This document shows positions 18,901 to 26,934 of a stretch of 50,093 nucleotides of DNA, one piece after another. Numbering within the stretch: the stretch's first letter is position 1; every line of letters starts with the position of its first letter. The notes beneath the pieces are model-generated. The model saw nothing but the letters and a program-made list of their open reading frames with translations. It made no database searches and had not been told where the DNA came from. Source of the stretch: UBA6168 sp964643005 (GTDB lineage Bacteria; Bacteroidota; Bacteroidia; Chitinophagales; Saprospiraceae); NCBI GenBank assembly GCA_964643005.1, contig CAZXQI010000009.1, positions 1 to 50,093 of the forward strand. The letters run 5' to 3'. A program made the translations under genes and the position numbers.

Positions 18901-19335
18901 AGGCACAGGCCTGACTTCCTCCGATTTTTGATTGATGCTGGCCAAAATCAAATCGCGGCTCACGGCGTTGTCGGTCTGGCTGCTCAACTGGAGAATATTC
19001 AGCAGCTTATCTTTTACATCGGAAAAATGATCGCCAATGATGCGAGCCGCCTGTTCGTGAGAAATGACCTTCCCCAGTCGGAAATAGCGCAACAGGGGAA
19101 TAATTACCCAGCCCGCCAGAGCCGCCGCCGAAATGCCGACAAAGGAGAAAAACAAAGTTTCCCGAATAGCCGGTTTAAAATAGAAGTGGTACTCCAAAAA
19201 ATTCAGGCTCAGAAACAACAGCAGCATGAGCGCCAGGCTGTAAAGACTGCCCCTGATGATTTGATTGACATAGAACTTCCGAATAAACTGGTCGAGCTTC
19301 TGAATGAGTAGCTGGTAATTATCCTGATAAGACAT
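15964..19335 (-). CDS. Large membrane-anchored coiled-coil protein, DUF4175-like
   Basis: In this 1123-residue protein three hydrophobic segments near the N-terminus (about 28-46, 56-80 and 160-178) anchor it in the inner membrane. A beta-rich region (about 190-500) contains short Ig-like motifs. A long region rich in Gln, Glu, Lys and Asn (about 505-780) is predicted coiled coil. A Met/Gln-rich stretch and another charged helix lead to the C-terminus (MPPSLEEYIKKREAEIEMF). This plan matches the DUF4175 family, whose role is not established; Bacteroidota annotations sometimes say 'ATPase', but I see no Walker motif. It is preceded by a full Bacteroidota promoter (19425-19455), followed by a strong terminator, and appears to be a single-gene unit. 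Confidence 0.75.
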   Translation of the reverse strand: MSYQDNYQLLIQKLDQFIRKFYVNQIIRGSLYSLALMLLLFLSLNFLEYHFYFKPAIRETLFFSFVGISAAALAGWVIIPLLRYFRLGKVISHEQAARIIGDHFSDVKDKLLNILQLSSQTDNAVSRDLILASINQKSEEVRPVPFQRAIDLSQNKKYLKYTLPPLLLLIVLLFAAPSLITDSTGRLLKYNKEFEKPAPFRFIVEESDLKVVQYGEYPLTVKVEGEAMPNEVFINVDNIQYRLTKEDAGVFSYRFSNVAKDTDFRLFSSGIESKEYTLGVLKKPFVKGFDVKLDYPAYTGRKDESLKSIGDLVVPAGTDIDWVFNAENTNSIAMRFGDADETTEVKRLSDLLFTYKKKAMKDEIYRLYISNEALPNADSVTYSITVVPDLYPVVKAEKFQDSTNTKLLYFVGEASDDYGLHSLTFNYRIKRNGREGELQTLKLNKPDGKSIQYNHVWDLNELGLQPGDEAIYYFEVFDNDAVNGSKSSRTTLMVYSMPTVQELEKKQEENSQNIKDKLMKSLQESKKIQEDMKKLRDKVLQQKDMDWQTRKELEKLLDRQKELEKQIQETQKTYEENMKNQEEFAKPDDNLQEKQEQLNDLMDQVMNQEMQDLMKKIEELLQELQKDQALEMMENMQSNDEQMQRELDRMLELFKQLEFEYDMQQTLEKLNDLAEQQEKLSEETKQADENSQNQSAEEQKEKQDELSQKQEDINKKFEDIEKKMDDLKKKNNQMQNKKNFDSKKEERESIKKDLNDSQQNIQENQNQKASRKQKSAAKKMQDMAGGMSASMQAQQMQQLDMDLKALRQLLENIVTLSFDQENLMNEVQPVQVNTPRYVGLTQEQKKIQDDFKVVEDSLYALAKRVIQMEGFITDKVGEIKDNMRKGLYNLEERMKPQATEQQHRAMKNLNDLALMLSEVMEQMQMQMSSMMPGAQMCNNPGGSGGSDGNVPQDKISDGQKELNEGMEKMRQGMQEGGGSPGSKEFAQMAARQAALRKALKEKQKQMQSQGLGGKELEEIMDQMNKIETELVNKHLTNSMIKRQQDILTRLLEHEKAERQREFDEKRKAETAKEKERKMPPSLEEYIKKREAEIEMFRTVNPSLKPYYKTLVEEYYKSLKAPVR

Positions 19336-19424
19336 GGGTCTAATTTTTTTCTTTTTTTAAAAAACTAATGAACCGTTTCTTTTAGCGCAAAATCCCTTCC
19401 ACACCCCTCGTCGGCAAAAGTTTC

Positions 19425-19455
19425 CAAAACTAAATGAAAATTAGTGTTTGTCAAA
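19425..19455 (-). promoter_or_regulatory. Full Bacteroidota sigma-A promoter of the DUF4175-type gene
   Basis: On the minus strand a -33 box TTTG (19452-19455) is separated by exactly 19 nt from the -7 box TAGTTTTG (19425-19432), the consensus layout for Bacteroidota. The leader to the ATG at 19333-19335 would be about 85 nt. Confidence 0.75.
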
Positions 19456-19578
19456 CGCCGCGATACCGGGCATAGTTGCGAAAAGCTTAAATTTGACATT
19501 TTGCATTTTTAAAACTGTCGGCTCCGCTCTAAGGCGGCTCCATCCCAATGTCAAAGCCTTAGAGTTCGGCGGATTGGA

Positions 19579-19586
19579 TACTTTTG
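19579..19586 (+). promoter_or_regulatory. Bacteroidota -7 promoter element for the nucleotidase-gtrA unit
   Basis: TACTTTTG followed by CGCC fits TAnnTTTG. No convincing TTTG box is present 19-21 nt upstream. The nucleotidase ATG is at 19769. Confidence 0.5.
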
Positions 19587-19768
19587 CGCCGCCAAAGCAA
19601 AATGTAGAACGCAATTTTTTCAAAAAAATCTCTCACACTTTAATTATTAGCTTATCTCGCTGAGTTTTTCAAAAGATTTTTTAAAAAATCTTTTGAATCA
19701 AAGGAAGGGAATAAACTCTTGCGCCTTCCCCGCGCCTCCGGTATCTACCGCAGCAAAAAAGGATAAAG

Positions 19769-20362
19769 ATGAAAAAGACAGACGAAAAAGCAGGGCCGTA
19801 CATTCCGAAGGCGTCGGGCAGAAAGGTGATTGCTGTGGACATGGACGAGGTCATCGCCGACGTGATTCCAAAATTCCTCGACCGCTACGAGCAGGATTTC
19901 GGCGTTCGACTGAAGAAGGAGCAGTACTGGGGCAGAAAGATTTATCAACTTCCAAATGCGGCGCACATCCGGGGTTACCTGCACGAAAAGGGCTTTTTCG
20001 CCGACCTGCCGGTCATGGAGGGAAGCCAGGATGTGCTCAGATGGTTGTCCGGGTATTACGAACTATTCGCTGTGACGGCGGCCACGGAATTCCGCAATTC
20101 ACTAGAGGACAAATTCGACTGGTTAGAGCGCCATTTCCCGTTCATCGGCTGGCGCAGGTTAGTGCTCTGCGGCGATAAATCCATCATCAAGGCCGACTAC
20201 ATGATAGACGATCACGTGTTTAACATCGAGCGTTTTGAAGGCAAAGGTCTGCTGTACACCGCCTCGCACAACTTAGAAGAGCGCCGCTTCGTCCGGGTGA
20301 ATAACTGGGCGGAGATAAGAGCCTTTTTTGAAATGGAAATAAAAAAGTCGTCGCCGGCCTAA
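19769..20362 (+). CDS. 5'(3')-deoxyribonucleotidase family protein (HAD superfamily)
   Basis: This 197-residue HAD phosphatase has the nucleophile motif VDMDEVIADV (Asp24, with Asp26 as acid/base) and a downstream DKSIIKADYMIDDHVFN that supplies the motif III lysine and motif IV acidic residues. The pattern fits the NT5C family, which dephosphorylates (deoxy)nucleoside monophosphates in the cytoplasm. The extra N-terminus (about 17 charged residues) is not membrane-like. A GtrA-family gene starts 26 nt after the stop on the same strand, so the two are probably cotranscribed, though no functional link is evident. Confidence 0.85.
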   Translation: MKKTDEKAGPYIPKASGRKVIAVDMDEVIADVIPKFLDRYEQDFGVRLKKEQYWGRKIYQLPNAAHIRGYLHEKGFFADLPVMEGSQDVLRWLSGYYELFAVTAATEFRNSLEDKFDWLERHFPFIGWRRLVLCGDKSIIKADYMIDDHVFNIERFEGKGLLYTASHNLEERRFVRVNNWAEIRAFFEMEIKKSSPA

Positions 20363-20388
20363 GATGCCTGGCCGCCGCTCTGGAAATC

Positions 20389-20874
20389 ATGGGTTTGCTC
20401 CCCGAAAATATCAGGCGCCTTTCATTGGATCAGGCAAAATTCCTGAGTTCTTCCGTCATTGCCACGGGGGTGGATTACGCTTTGTTTTTCCTCTTGAGCT
20501 GGACGCTATTCGGCCCCGTAGCCGCGCATGCCGTCTCCTACCCCATCGCCGTTCTGGTCAATTTTTATTTGCAAAAGCGCTTCATCTTTGACCTCAATCG
20601 CAGCCTCCGGTCGGCGTTTGTCATCTCCATGTTGTTTTCCGTCGTGGGTTGGGGCTTAGGCGTCGCGCTGATGTTCTTCCTGGTCAAAATCTCATTTTTT
20701 GCCCAATGGCCGGCGCTGGCTAAAGCGCTCGTGACGGCTTTGCTGTTTTTTTTTAATTTCTATACCAAGCGATTTGCCTTCGAGGGGCGTTTTTTTTACT
20801 CAAAATCCGAAACGGGTGAAAGTTCCCTTTTTGTAAAGGACGGAGATAAAACAAAAAGTAAAATTGAATCGTAA
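20389..20874 (+). CDS. GtrA family membrane protein
   Basis: This 161-residue integral membrane protein has four predicted helices: about 18-40 (SSVIATGVDYALFFLLS), 44-62, 80-102 and 108-130. The spacing, the polar GVDY start of helix 1 and VNFYLQKRFIF between helices 2 and 3 fit the GtrA family. GtrA-like proteins are thought to flip polyprenyl-phosphate-linked sugars or assist glycosylation of surface polymers. The C-terminal 30 residues are polar. ATG 20389 gives a normal family length. Surface-sugar glycosyltransferases lie nearby (13258-15255 and 22604-23344), which fits a cell-envelope role, but no dedicated partner is adjacent. Confidence 0.85.
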   Translation: MGLLPENIRRLSLDQAKFLSSSVIATGVDYALFFLLSWTLFGPVAAHAVSYPIAVLVNFYLQKRFIFDLNRSLRSAFVISMLFSVVGWGLGVALMFFLVKISFFAQWPALAKALVTALLFFFNFYTKRFAFEGRFFYSKSETGESSLFVKDGDKTKSKIES

Positions 20875-20970
20875 AAGGAGTTTCTGTACGCTCTTTTTTA
20901 ACCGGAAGTTTTATCGGCTCAATGGCGTACAAAGAAGCTCTACCATTGAATTTTCAAAAAAAATGAAGAT

Positions 20971-21504
20971 ATGAAAAAGGCATTTCAACTTTTGTCCGGC
21001 TGCCTGCTCCTCCTGAGCTTAGCCGCTTTTATGCCGACGCCCCCAGCGGAGCGCCAGGCGACTGAAGAATTACATCCCTCCGAAAGCCTCACGCTGATGG
21101 CTTCCGATGTCACAGCGGCTAAGGGAGAAGAAGCCTGCGTCGAAATACGGGCTTCGGGCTTCAGCGATATCCTGACCATGCAATACAGCATGAACTGGGA
21201 TCCGAAAGTCCTGAAATTCAAAGGAGTGCGCAACCACAACCTGCCGGGGCTTACCAAAAACAATTTTGGCGAGCACCTGACGCCGCAGGGGGCGCTAACC
21301 CATTCGTGGTACGATCCAAATCTAAGGGGCCTGTCCAAACCGGAAGGCCATAAATTATATGAAGTGTGCTTTGAAGTAATCGGCGAAAATGGCAGCGCCT
21401 GCAAGTTTGACTTTTCCGGAAAGCCGACCATGATCGAGATTACCAACGCTACCGGCGCCCTGCTGGATCTGAAAACAGCCGGCGGCACCATCGCCGTAAA
21501 ATAA
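20971..21504 (+). CDS. Exported cohesin-domain-like protein 1
   Basis: A signal peptide (MKKAFQLLSGCLLLLSLAAF) and a short linker lead to one domain of about 140 residues resembling a type I cohesin. A beta-sandwich pattern begins with an acidic VEIRASGF strand, then MQYSMNWDPKVLKFKGV, NNFGEHLT, LTHSWYDP and LYEVCFEVIGE. In cellulosomes cohesins bind dockerins, but isolated cohesin-like domains occur widely in surface proteins. A lipobox-like LSGC sits very early (Cys11), so ordinary signal peptidase I cleavage is more likely. A clear paralogue follows 76 nt downstream. No dockerin or cellulase is in the window. Function unknown. Confidence 0.75.
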   Translation: MKKAFQLLSGCLLLLSLAAFMPTPPAERQATEELHPSESLTLMASDVTAAKGEEACVEIRASGFSDILTMQYSMNWDPKVLKFKGVRNHNLPGLTKNNFGEHLTPQGALTHSWYDPNLRGLSKPEGHKLYEVCFEVIGENGSACKFDFSGKPTMIEITNATGALLDLKTAGGTIAVK

Positions 21505-21580
21505 CAGGACGCCTGAAAAATCTAATCGAAACATCCGGCGTTTCTCTGCCGCATCGTCAAAAATCTAAAACTTCGATAAA

Positions 21581-22186
21581 ATGATAAAATCTAAGCTTTT
21601 CCAGCTCCTCATCCCCGCAATGCTGGGCTTACTGCTCGCTACCGGCTGTCAGGAAGACCAGGTCAGAGAGCAGGCAACCACCCAGGCTCTACAGTCCTCG
21701 CCTGAACAACCTGAGCAGACAACTCCAGGTCAAAAGCCCCTGACAGACACCACACCCGTCGGCGCGTTGGGTCTGAACGCTGCGACAAAGGCTGCTCCAA
21801 AAGGAAGCGAAGTCTGCGTAGCCATCACCGCCCGGAATTTCTTCCATATAGAATCCATGCAATACACCCTGAAATGGGACAAACAGGCTTTGAAATTTAA
21901 ATCCGTACAGGGCTTCAATCTGCCGGGGCTAAGCAAAGAGAACTTCGGAACCCATCTGACTGAAAAGGAAGGACTGTTGACCCACTCCTGGTACGACGCC
22001 AGCCTACAGGGCGTCACCCGACCGGATGGCAGCTCCCTGTATGAAGTTTGTTTTGAAGCCATCGGAGACGCAGGGAGCAGGTCTTATATAGAGTTTGTGA
22101 ACGAGCCGGTCGTCTTTGAAATCACCAATGCGAGCAGCCAGTTTCTCGAACTACAGGGAGCCAGAGGTTCGGTGGAGATAAAGTAG
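21581..22186 (+). CDS. Cohesin-domain-like lipoprotein 2 (paralogue of the preceding gene)
   Basis: This 201-residue protein has a lipoprotein signal peptide (lipobox LATGC, Cys23), a Pro/Thr/Gln-rich linker (about 25-60) and one cohesin-like domain. Shared landmarks with its neighbour include MQYTLKWDKQALKFKSVQGF, NLPGLSKENFGTHLT, LTHSWYDAS and LYEVCFEAIGD. The two genes are a tandem duplication in the same orientation with different export routes: the first is probably a soluble or secreted form, this one is membrane-attached. An acidic residue pair follows the Cys closely (QED). In several Bacteroidota an acidic run after the Cys marks surface export; that is only suggestive here. Ligand unknown. 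Confidence 0.75.
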   Translation: MIKSKLFQLLIPAMLGLLLATGCQEDQVREQATTQALQSSPEQPEQTTPGQKPLTDTTPVGALGLNAATKAAPKGSEVCVAITARNFFHIESMQYTLKWDKQALKFKSVQGFNLPGLSKENFGTHLTEKEGLLTHSWYDASLQGVTRPDGSSLYEVCFEAIGDAGSRSYIEFVNEPVVFEITNASSQFLELQGARGSVEIK

Positions 22187-22603
22187 TTCAGCGACGACAG
22201 GGCGCAATGAAAGCGCATTTGCAGTGGGCTTTTTTGAAAAGAGTTAAGCGCTTATGCGCCCATAGTTTTAGGAAAAAGCCTTCCTCATTTTTGCCATTTT
22301 CATCCAAAAAGAACTTTTCAATCCACTCCTAAATCCAGAAAAGTCTTGCGACATTTGCCGCTCGATTGCTGCGATGTAATCGCTAAAGCTAATGACCGCT
22401 ACCTTCACTTATACATTGATCCTCGCCGCTATTTACTTCGGTATTAAGGCCGTTGAATTCATTGATCAACGGGACAAGTAATCAGATTTAAAAAAAACGG
22501 TTGGAATTATTTTCAGGGGAGCTGCCAGAGAGTGGAGTATCCTCGCATAAGTCAATTGGGCGGTGAGGTAAATTCTTCCAGTTTGTCTTTTAGAATAATC
22601 GGC
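22187..22603. other. Convergent intergenic region with one possible small ORF
   Basis: These 417 bases lie between the second cohesin-like gene and the convergent glycosyltransferase. The only structured item is a 29-codon open frame (22392-22481). A short GCGC/GCGC stem at about 22201-22218 is too weak to call a terminator. Confidence 0.5.
22392..22481 (+). CDS. Possible 29-residue single-helix membrane peptide
   Basis: ATG to TAA encodes a peptide that starts MTATFTYTLILAAIYFGIKA and ends EFIDQRDK: one hydrophobic helix (about 4-20) with an amphipathic charged tail. The shape is that of small membrane proteins, but no ribosome-binding signal or relative is known to me. It could be a chance frame. 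Confidence 0.3.
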   Translation: MTATFTYTLILAAIYFGIKAVEFIDQRDK

Positions 22604-23344
22604 TCAGCCGTACATTTTAAATTTTCCCAAACCTTTGCGCTGGAGGAAGTGGCAAAGCGATACCCGAAGGACGCCGAGGCCGTATTTCATGCTGCGTTTG
22701 AAATTGATGGAAGAGGCTTCTTTAAAATATTTAGTCGGGCAGGTCACCTCGGCGATGTCGAAGCCGGCGTAGATAATTTGGGAGAGCATCTCGTTGTCGA
22801 AGATAAAATCATCGGAATTTTCTTCAAAATTAATCTTTGTCAAAACCTCCCGGCTGAATGCCCGATAGCCCGTATGGTATTCCGAGAGCTTGTAATTGAC
22901 GAGCAGGTTTTGGACTAAGGTCAGGAAGCGATTTGAAATATATTTGTACAAAGGCATGCCTCCCCGACGAGCGCCTCCACCGAGAATGCGGGAGCCGAGC
23001 GCCACGGGGTAAAGGCCTTCTCCGATAATGTTTACAAAAGATGGTATGAGCTTCGGAGAATACTGATAATCAGGATGCAACATAATGATGATATCGCCCC
23101 CTAATTCAAGCGCTTTTCGATAGAGCGATTTTTGATTGCCGCCATACCCTTTGTTGCTTTCATGTACGAGGATGTGCCCAATACCCAATAGCTGAGCCGT
23201 CTCAACGGTATTGTCGTGGCTGGCGTCGTCGCAAAGGATGACTTCATCCACCAATGGCAGCGGTATTTCCTTAAAGGTTTGCTCCAGTGTCAGGGCTGCA
23301 TTGTAAGCCGGAAGAACGACGATGACCTTTTTCCCTTTGTACAT
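22604..23344 (-). CDS. Glycosyltransferase family 2, dolichyl-phosphate-sugar synthase-like
   Basis: This 246-residue GT-A enzyme begins MYKGKKVIVVLPAYNAALTL with the VPAYN-type nucleotide-sugar motif. The DDASHDNTVE region, the metal-binding HPDYQYSP loop and YHTGYRAFSREVL (acceptor/catalytic region) follow. This arrangement is that of GT2 polyprenyl-phosphate sugar synthases (DPM1-like), which make lipid-linked sugar donors on the inner membrane. It has no C-terminal membrane helices, as in the short DPM1 class. ATG 23342-23344 sits 35 nt after a good -7 box. The exact sugar is not readable. Confidence 0.9.
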   Translation of the reverse strand: MYKGKKVIVVLPAYNAALTLEQTFKEIPLPLVDEVILCDDASHDNTVETAQLLGIGHILVHESNKGYGGNQKSLYRKALELGGDIIIMLHPDYQYSPKLIPSFVNIIGEGLYPVALGSRILGGGARRGGMPLYKYISNRFLTLVQNLLVNYKLSEYHTGYRAFSREVLTKINFEENSDDFIFDNEMLSQIIYAGFDIAEVTCPTKYFKEASSINFKRSMKYGLGVLRVSLCHFLQRKGLGKFKMYG

Positions 23345-23378
23345 TTTTAAAGTTGTTGTCTGGCTTCAAGAATTGTCG

Positions 23379-23386
23379 CAAAGATA
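23379..23386 (-). promoter_or_regulatory. Bacteroidota -7 promoter element for the GT2 gene
   Basis: On the minus strand TATCTTTG followed by CGACA is a near-ideal TAnnTTTG element. The ATG lies 35 nt downstream. No clear TTTG box was found at -33. Confidence 0.6.
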
Positions 23387-23599
23387 AAGGGGTACCAGAG
23401 CTTTGGATGAAATTCATCTAAAATGGAGCATTGAAAAATTGTAGCGCGTATTTTTATTTTTTCAATTAAAGTCATTTTGTGAATGCACTCAGCGACTCAA
23501 TGTTGCGTCTCAAATAATCGCAACCATAGCCGTTGAGGTCTAAAAAGAATCAAAAGATTCGGCTAAATCCCACACAGAGCAACTACCGACAGATACACC

Positions 23600-26500
23600 A
23601 TGAATAAAATTTTACAATCCCTGACATTCCTCCTCGCCTTCTTTTTTAGTTCAGCCACCGGAGTTTCTCAAATCATCTTCGTAGCCCAGGGCGGCGCGGG
23701 CGATGGAACCTCCTGGGCCGACGCTACCGGCGACCTCGGCGCCGCTCTCGCAAATGCGACGTCGGGGACACAGATTTGGGTAAAAGAGGGGACTTATTAT
23801 CCCATCACCTGCTCCAATTGCAGCGCCTTCCAGCGAAGTCTCTATTTTGAAATAAAAAATGGCGTCAGCCTGTACGGCGGCTTTGCCGGATATGAATCGG
23901 CGACGGGTCAACGCAATATCTCCGCTCACCCGACTTATCTGAGCGGCGATATTGACCAGGACGGAACATTGGCCAACAATTCTTTCAATGTGGTTTACTC
24001 CGCCAACCTGAGCAGTCTGACGATAGTGGACGGCTTCACCATTACCGGCGGGAATGCAGACAACAACGCGGCGCCGCTCGGAGCCAGGGAAAACAGCGGA
24101 GGAGGCTGGTTCAACAACGGTTCTTTGGGAGGCAACTCAAATCCTCAGATTCTCAATTGCCGCTTTGTTGGCAACTACGCCTGGGGGCGCGGCGGCGGCA
24201 TGGTCAACGACGGAAACTTTTCCGGCAATTGCCTTCCTACGCTGACCGATTGCGTCTTTAGCGGCAACGTCGCCCGGTCGGGCGGGGGAGCTTTATACAA
24301 TACCGGCGCATTCGACGGGCAATGCAATCCCAGTCTGCTGCGCTGTATTTTTGAAAATAACGACAGCCCCCTCTCAGGCGGCGGCGCCGTCTATAACCTC
24401 GGCTCCAACGGTGGCAGGTGCAATCCGGACTTTACAAACTGCCAGTTCTCCTACAACACGGCCTTCGACAATGGCGGCGCCATGTACAATTTTGGAGAAA
24501 AGGGAAACTGCAACCCCGCTGTCGCCGACTGTGATTTCGTGGAGAATGAAGGGCTTGCCGGCGGCGCCGTTTACAATGACGGCATCTTAGAAGGATACAG
24601 CAGCGGCTCATTTATCAATTGCATTTTCAAAAAGAATCACTCTTCCGGCGGCGATGGAGGCGCCGTTTACAACGCAGGGTATCAGGGGGTGAGCAGCCCA
24701 GAAATCATAAATTGTGAATTCGACGCCAATCGCTCGGCATTTGCGGGGGCGGCAATTTTCAACAACGGCGTGGAAGGTATTGCCTGTCCGCAAATTCTCG
24801 ACTGCCGCTTCACCAACAACCTGGCGGACACCTATGCCGGCGCCATTTACAATCATGGAAAATCCGGAAACGCCAGTCCTGCCATTTCCAATTGCCTGTT
24901 TTATAACAACAGCGCCCTCTCGGCAGGGGCGATATATAACTTGGGTTCAGAAGGCGGAAAAGCCAACGCCTTTATTACCAACTGCACTTTTTACGGCAAC
25001 CAGGCCAACGTCGGGGGCGCCGTCTATTGCAACGCAGGAGAACAGGGCGTCGGCGTCGCCAGCCCCACCCTGCGGAATTGTATTTTTCAGGGGAATGCGG
25101 CCGGGCAGGGCAGCATCTTCCGAATCATCCGGGGAACGCCGACCATCAGCTATTCTTTAGTTGACCTGCCGGACTGCCAATCTCTCTACAACGGCAACGG
25201 CGGCGCTGTGAACTGCGGCTCAGGATTGATCTTTGGCGAAGACCCGCTGTTCGTCAACGCAGCCGACGGCGATTTTCACCTTCTGGCTTCCTCTCCTGCG
25301 ATAGATAGCGGCAGCAACGAGGCCATTCAGGAAATGAATATCAGCCACGACCTCGACGGTTTGCCCCGGATATTTAATTCCGTGGTGGACATGGGCATTT
25401 TTGAATTCGGCTCCGCACCGGGCGAGGAGCCAAAAATTTTACAAAACCCCGAAAGCCGAGAGATCTGCAAAGGCGACAGCGTAGAATTTAATCTGACTGC
25501 ATCCGGCAATCCGCCTCTTTTTTTTCAATGGTTAAAAAATGGAACAGCCATCGCGGGGGCGACGGAAAGCCATTTTTCTATCAGTAATGCGACTGCCGCC
25601 AATGCGGGTAATTATGTCTGTATAGTCGCCAATCAGGCGGGGCTGAGCGATACAAGTCACACGGCAATTTTAACGGTAAACGAACCTGTCGAAGTCGCTC
25701 TTAGCATTGAAGCTTCGCAGACAGAAATTTGCGAGGGCGAGGAAATCACGCTGACTACCCTGCCTATTAACGGAGGATTGGCGCCTGCCTATCAATGGTT
25801 CATCAATGGTTACGCCTTCGGCGTTGGCATTCCGACATTTACAATCAACTCGGTGAACGATGGCGACGTCTTCTCCTGCCAGATGATTTCGTCTGAAAAA
25901 TGTGTGCTGAACAGCCTCGCCCTTTCGAATGAAATTGCCATTCACACTTTTCCGATATTGGAAGCTTCCGTTTCTATTGAGGATTTGAGCGGCGGCATCT
26001 GCGAGGGAGAGTCTGCTGTTTTTACCGCAATATTTGAAAACGGCGGCAGCCAGCCCGTTTTCCAGTGGATGTTGAACGGAAGCCTAACCGGCGAAACCAC
26101 TCCCAATTTTACGCTGCCCTCGGCTCAGTCAGGCGACAAAATTCAATGCTTTATGACTTCCTCCAAAGGCTGCCTGACAGAGAATCCCGTCAGTTCAAAC
26201 ATTATCCATCCGATAGTAAAACCCGCTGTATTGCCATCCATCTTCATTCAGTCATCTGCCGACACTGTTATTTGCCTCGGAGCGAATGTGAGTTTTTGGG
26301 CGACGGCTGAGAATAGCGGCGACTTTCCCGACTTCCTCTGGCAGGTCAATGGCGTTCCCGTCGGCCTCAACGAACCGGTCTTCAGCACCGCAGGCCTGGA
26401 AGACCAGGACAAGGTCGCCTGCCAACTGACTTCTTCATTGGAATGTGCGACAGAAAACCCGATTCTTTCAAATGAAATCGTCGTCTCCGTTGACAGTTGC

Positions 26501-26779
26501 TCGCTATGGACAAAGGAACAAACCGCAAATCCGGCCAATGTTATCTTATACCCCAACCCAGCAAGCGGCAGGGTGTTTGTTGAAATTTTAGAATATTCCG
26601 GTATCTTTGCACTTCGTTTATTAAACTTTCAGGGACAGATAACGTACACCACTTTTGAACAGCATCCCACATTCCCATACAAACGAACGCTTAACTTAAC
26701 CGGCTTTCCTAAAGGGATTTACTATTTGCAAATTATATCCAACCAAACTTTGACAGTAGAGAAAATCATACTGCAATAG
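23600..26779 (+). CDS. T9SS type A exported protein with parallel beta-helix and Ig-like domains
   Basis: This 1059-residue protein has a signal peptide to about residue 24 (SSATGVSQ). A right-handed beta-helix region (about 25-600) contains roughly ten repeats of 37-40 residues around GGAVYN-G and NC-F--N, then the choice-of-anchor Q type ending (SPAIDSGSN, DLDGLPRI). One Ig-like domain (about 605-695) and three related Ig/PKD-like domains (about 697-975) each contain a pattern like ICEGE and QW-(N)G. A T9SS type A sorting domain (about 985-1059) starts LYPNPASGRVFVEI and ends GIYYLQIISNQTLTVEKIIL. It is therefore secreted across the outer membrane by the type IX system and attached or released. 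A polysaccharide-binding, lyase or adhesive role is possible; no catalytic residues are evident. Confidence 0.88.
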   Translation: MNKILQSLTFLLAFFFSSATGVSQIIFVAQGGAGDGTSWADATGDLGAALANATSGTQIWVKEGTYYPITCSNCSAFQRSLYFEIKNGVSLYGGFAGYESATGQRNISAHPTYLSGDIDQDGTLANNSFNVVYSANLSSLTIVDGFTITGGNADNNAAPLGARENSGGGWFNNGSLGGNSNPQILNCRFVGNYAWGRGGGMVNDGNFSGNCLPTLTDCVFSGNVARSGGGALYNTGAFDGQCNPSLLRCIFENNDSPLSGGGAVYNLGSNGGRCNPDFTNCQFSYNTAFDNGGAMYNFGEKGNCNPAVADCDFVENEGLAGGAVYNDGILEGYSSGSFINCIFKKNHSSGGDGGAVYNAGYQGVSSPEIINCEFDANRSAFAGAAIFNNGVEGIACPQILDCRFTNNLADTYAGAIYNHGKSGNASPAISNCLFYNNSALSAGAIYNLGSEGGKANAFITNCTFYGNQANVGGAVYCNAGEQGVGVASPTLRNCIFQGNAAGQGSIFRIIRGTPTISYSLVDLPDCQSLYNGNGGAVNCGSGLIFGEDPLFVNAADGDFHLLASSPAIDSGSNEAIQEMNISHDLDGLPRIFNSVVDMGIFEFGSAPGEEPKILQNPESREICKGDSVEFNLTASGNPPLFFQWLKNGTAIAGATESHFSISNATAANAGNYVCIVANQAGLSDTSHTAILTVNEPVEVALSIEASQTEICEGEEITLTTLPINGGLAPAYQWFINGYAFGVGIPTFTINSVNDGDVFSCQMISSEKCVLNSLALSNEIAIHTFPILEASVSIEDLSGGICEGESAVFTAIFENGGSQPVFQWMLNGSLTGETTPNFTLPSAQSGDKIQCFMTSSKGCLTENPVSSNIIHPIVKPAVLPSIFIQSSADTVICLGANVSFWATAENSGDFPDFLWQVNGVPVGLNEPVFSTAGLEDQDKVACQLTSSLECATENPILSNEIVVSVDSCSLWTKEQTANPANVILYPNPASGRVFVEILEYSGIFALRLLNFQGQITYTTFEQHPTFPYKRTLNLTGFPKGIYYLQIISNQTLTVEKIILQ

Positions 26780-26934
26780 AATGCCTTAGAATCCCACAGG
26801 CAGTATGAAAAGAAATAAAAGTATTTTGAGTTTGGCTCAAAGTGCTGCGCCTAAACCGATTTGTTAATCCCTCCTGGCGGTTTTCGGGAGTGCACGCTCC
26901 CGATAAAAGCGACCCAGGGTAAAATGAACATAGT

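Larger units (their letters stand above)
19336..19768. other. Divergent promoter region between the DUF4175-type gene and the nucleotidase
   Basis: These 433 bases carry a complete minus-strand promoter (19425-19455) and a plus-strand -7 element (19579-19586). No coding sequence is supported. The plus-strand leader would be about 175 nt. Confidence 0.65.

Noticed and set aside
20885..20931. TGTACGC/GCGTACA inverted repeat between gtrA and the first cohesin-like gene
   Set aside because: Seven pairs around a 33-nt loop without a U-run; likely chance.
20971..22186. Cellulosome scaffold
   Set aside because: Single cohesin-like domains with no dockerin, carbohydrate-binding module or cellulase nearby.
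24100..25100. Regularly spaced repeats that might suggest a CRISPR array
   Set aside because: The repeats are protein-level (GGAVYN units) in one open frame; the DNA is not identical between units and there are no spacers.
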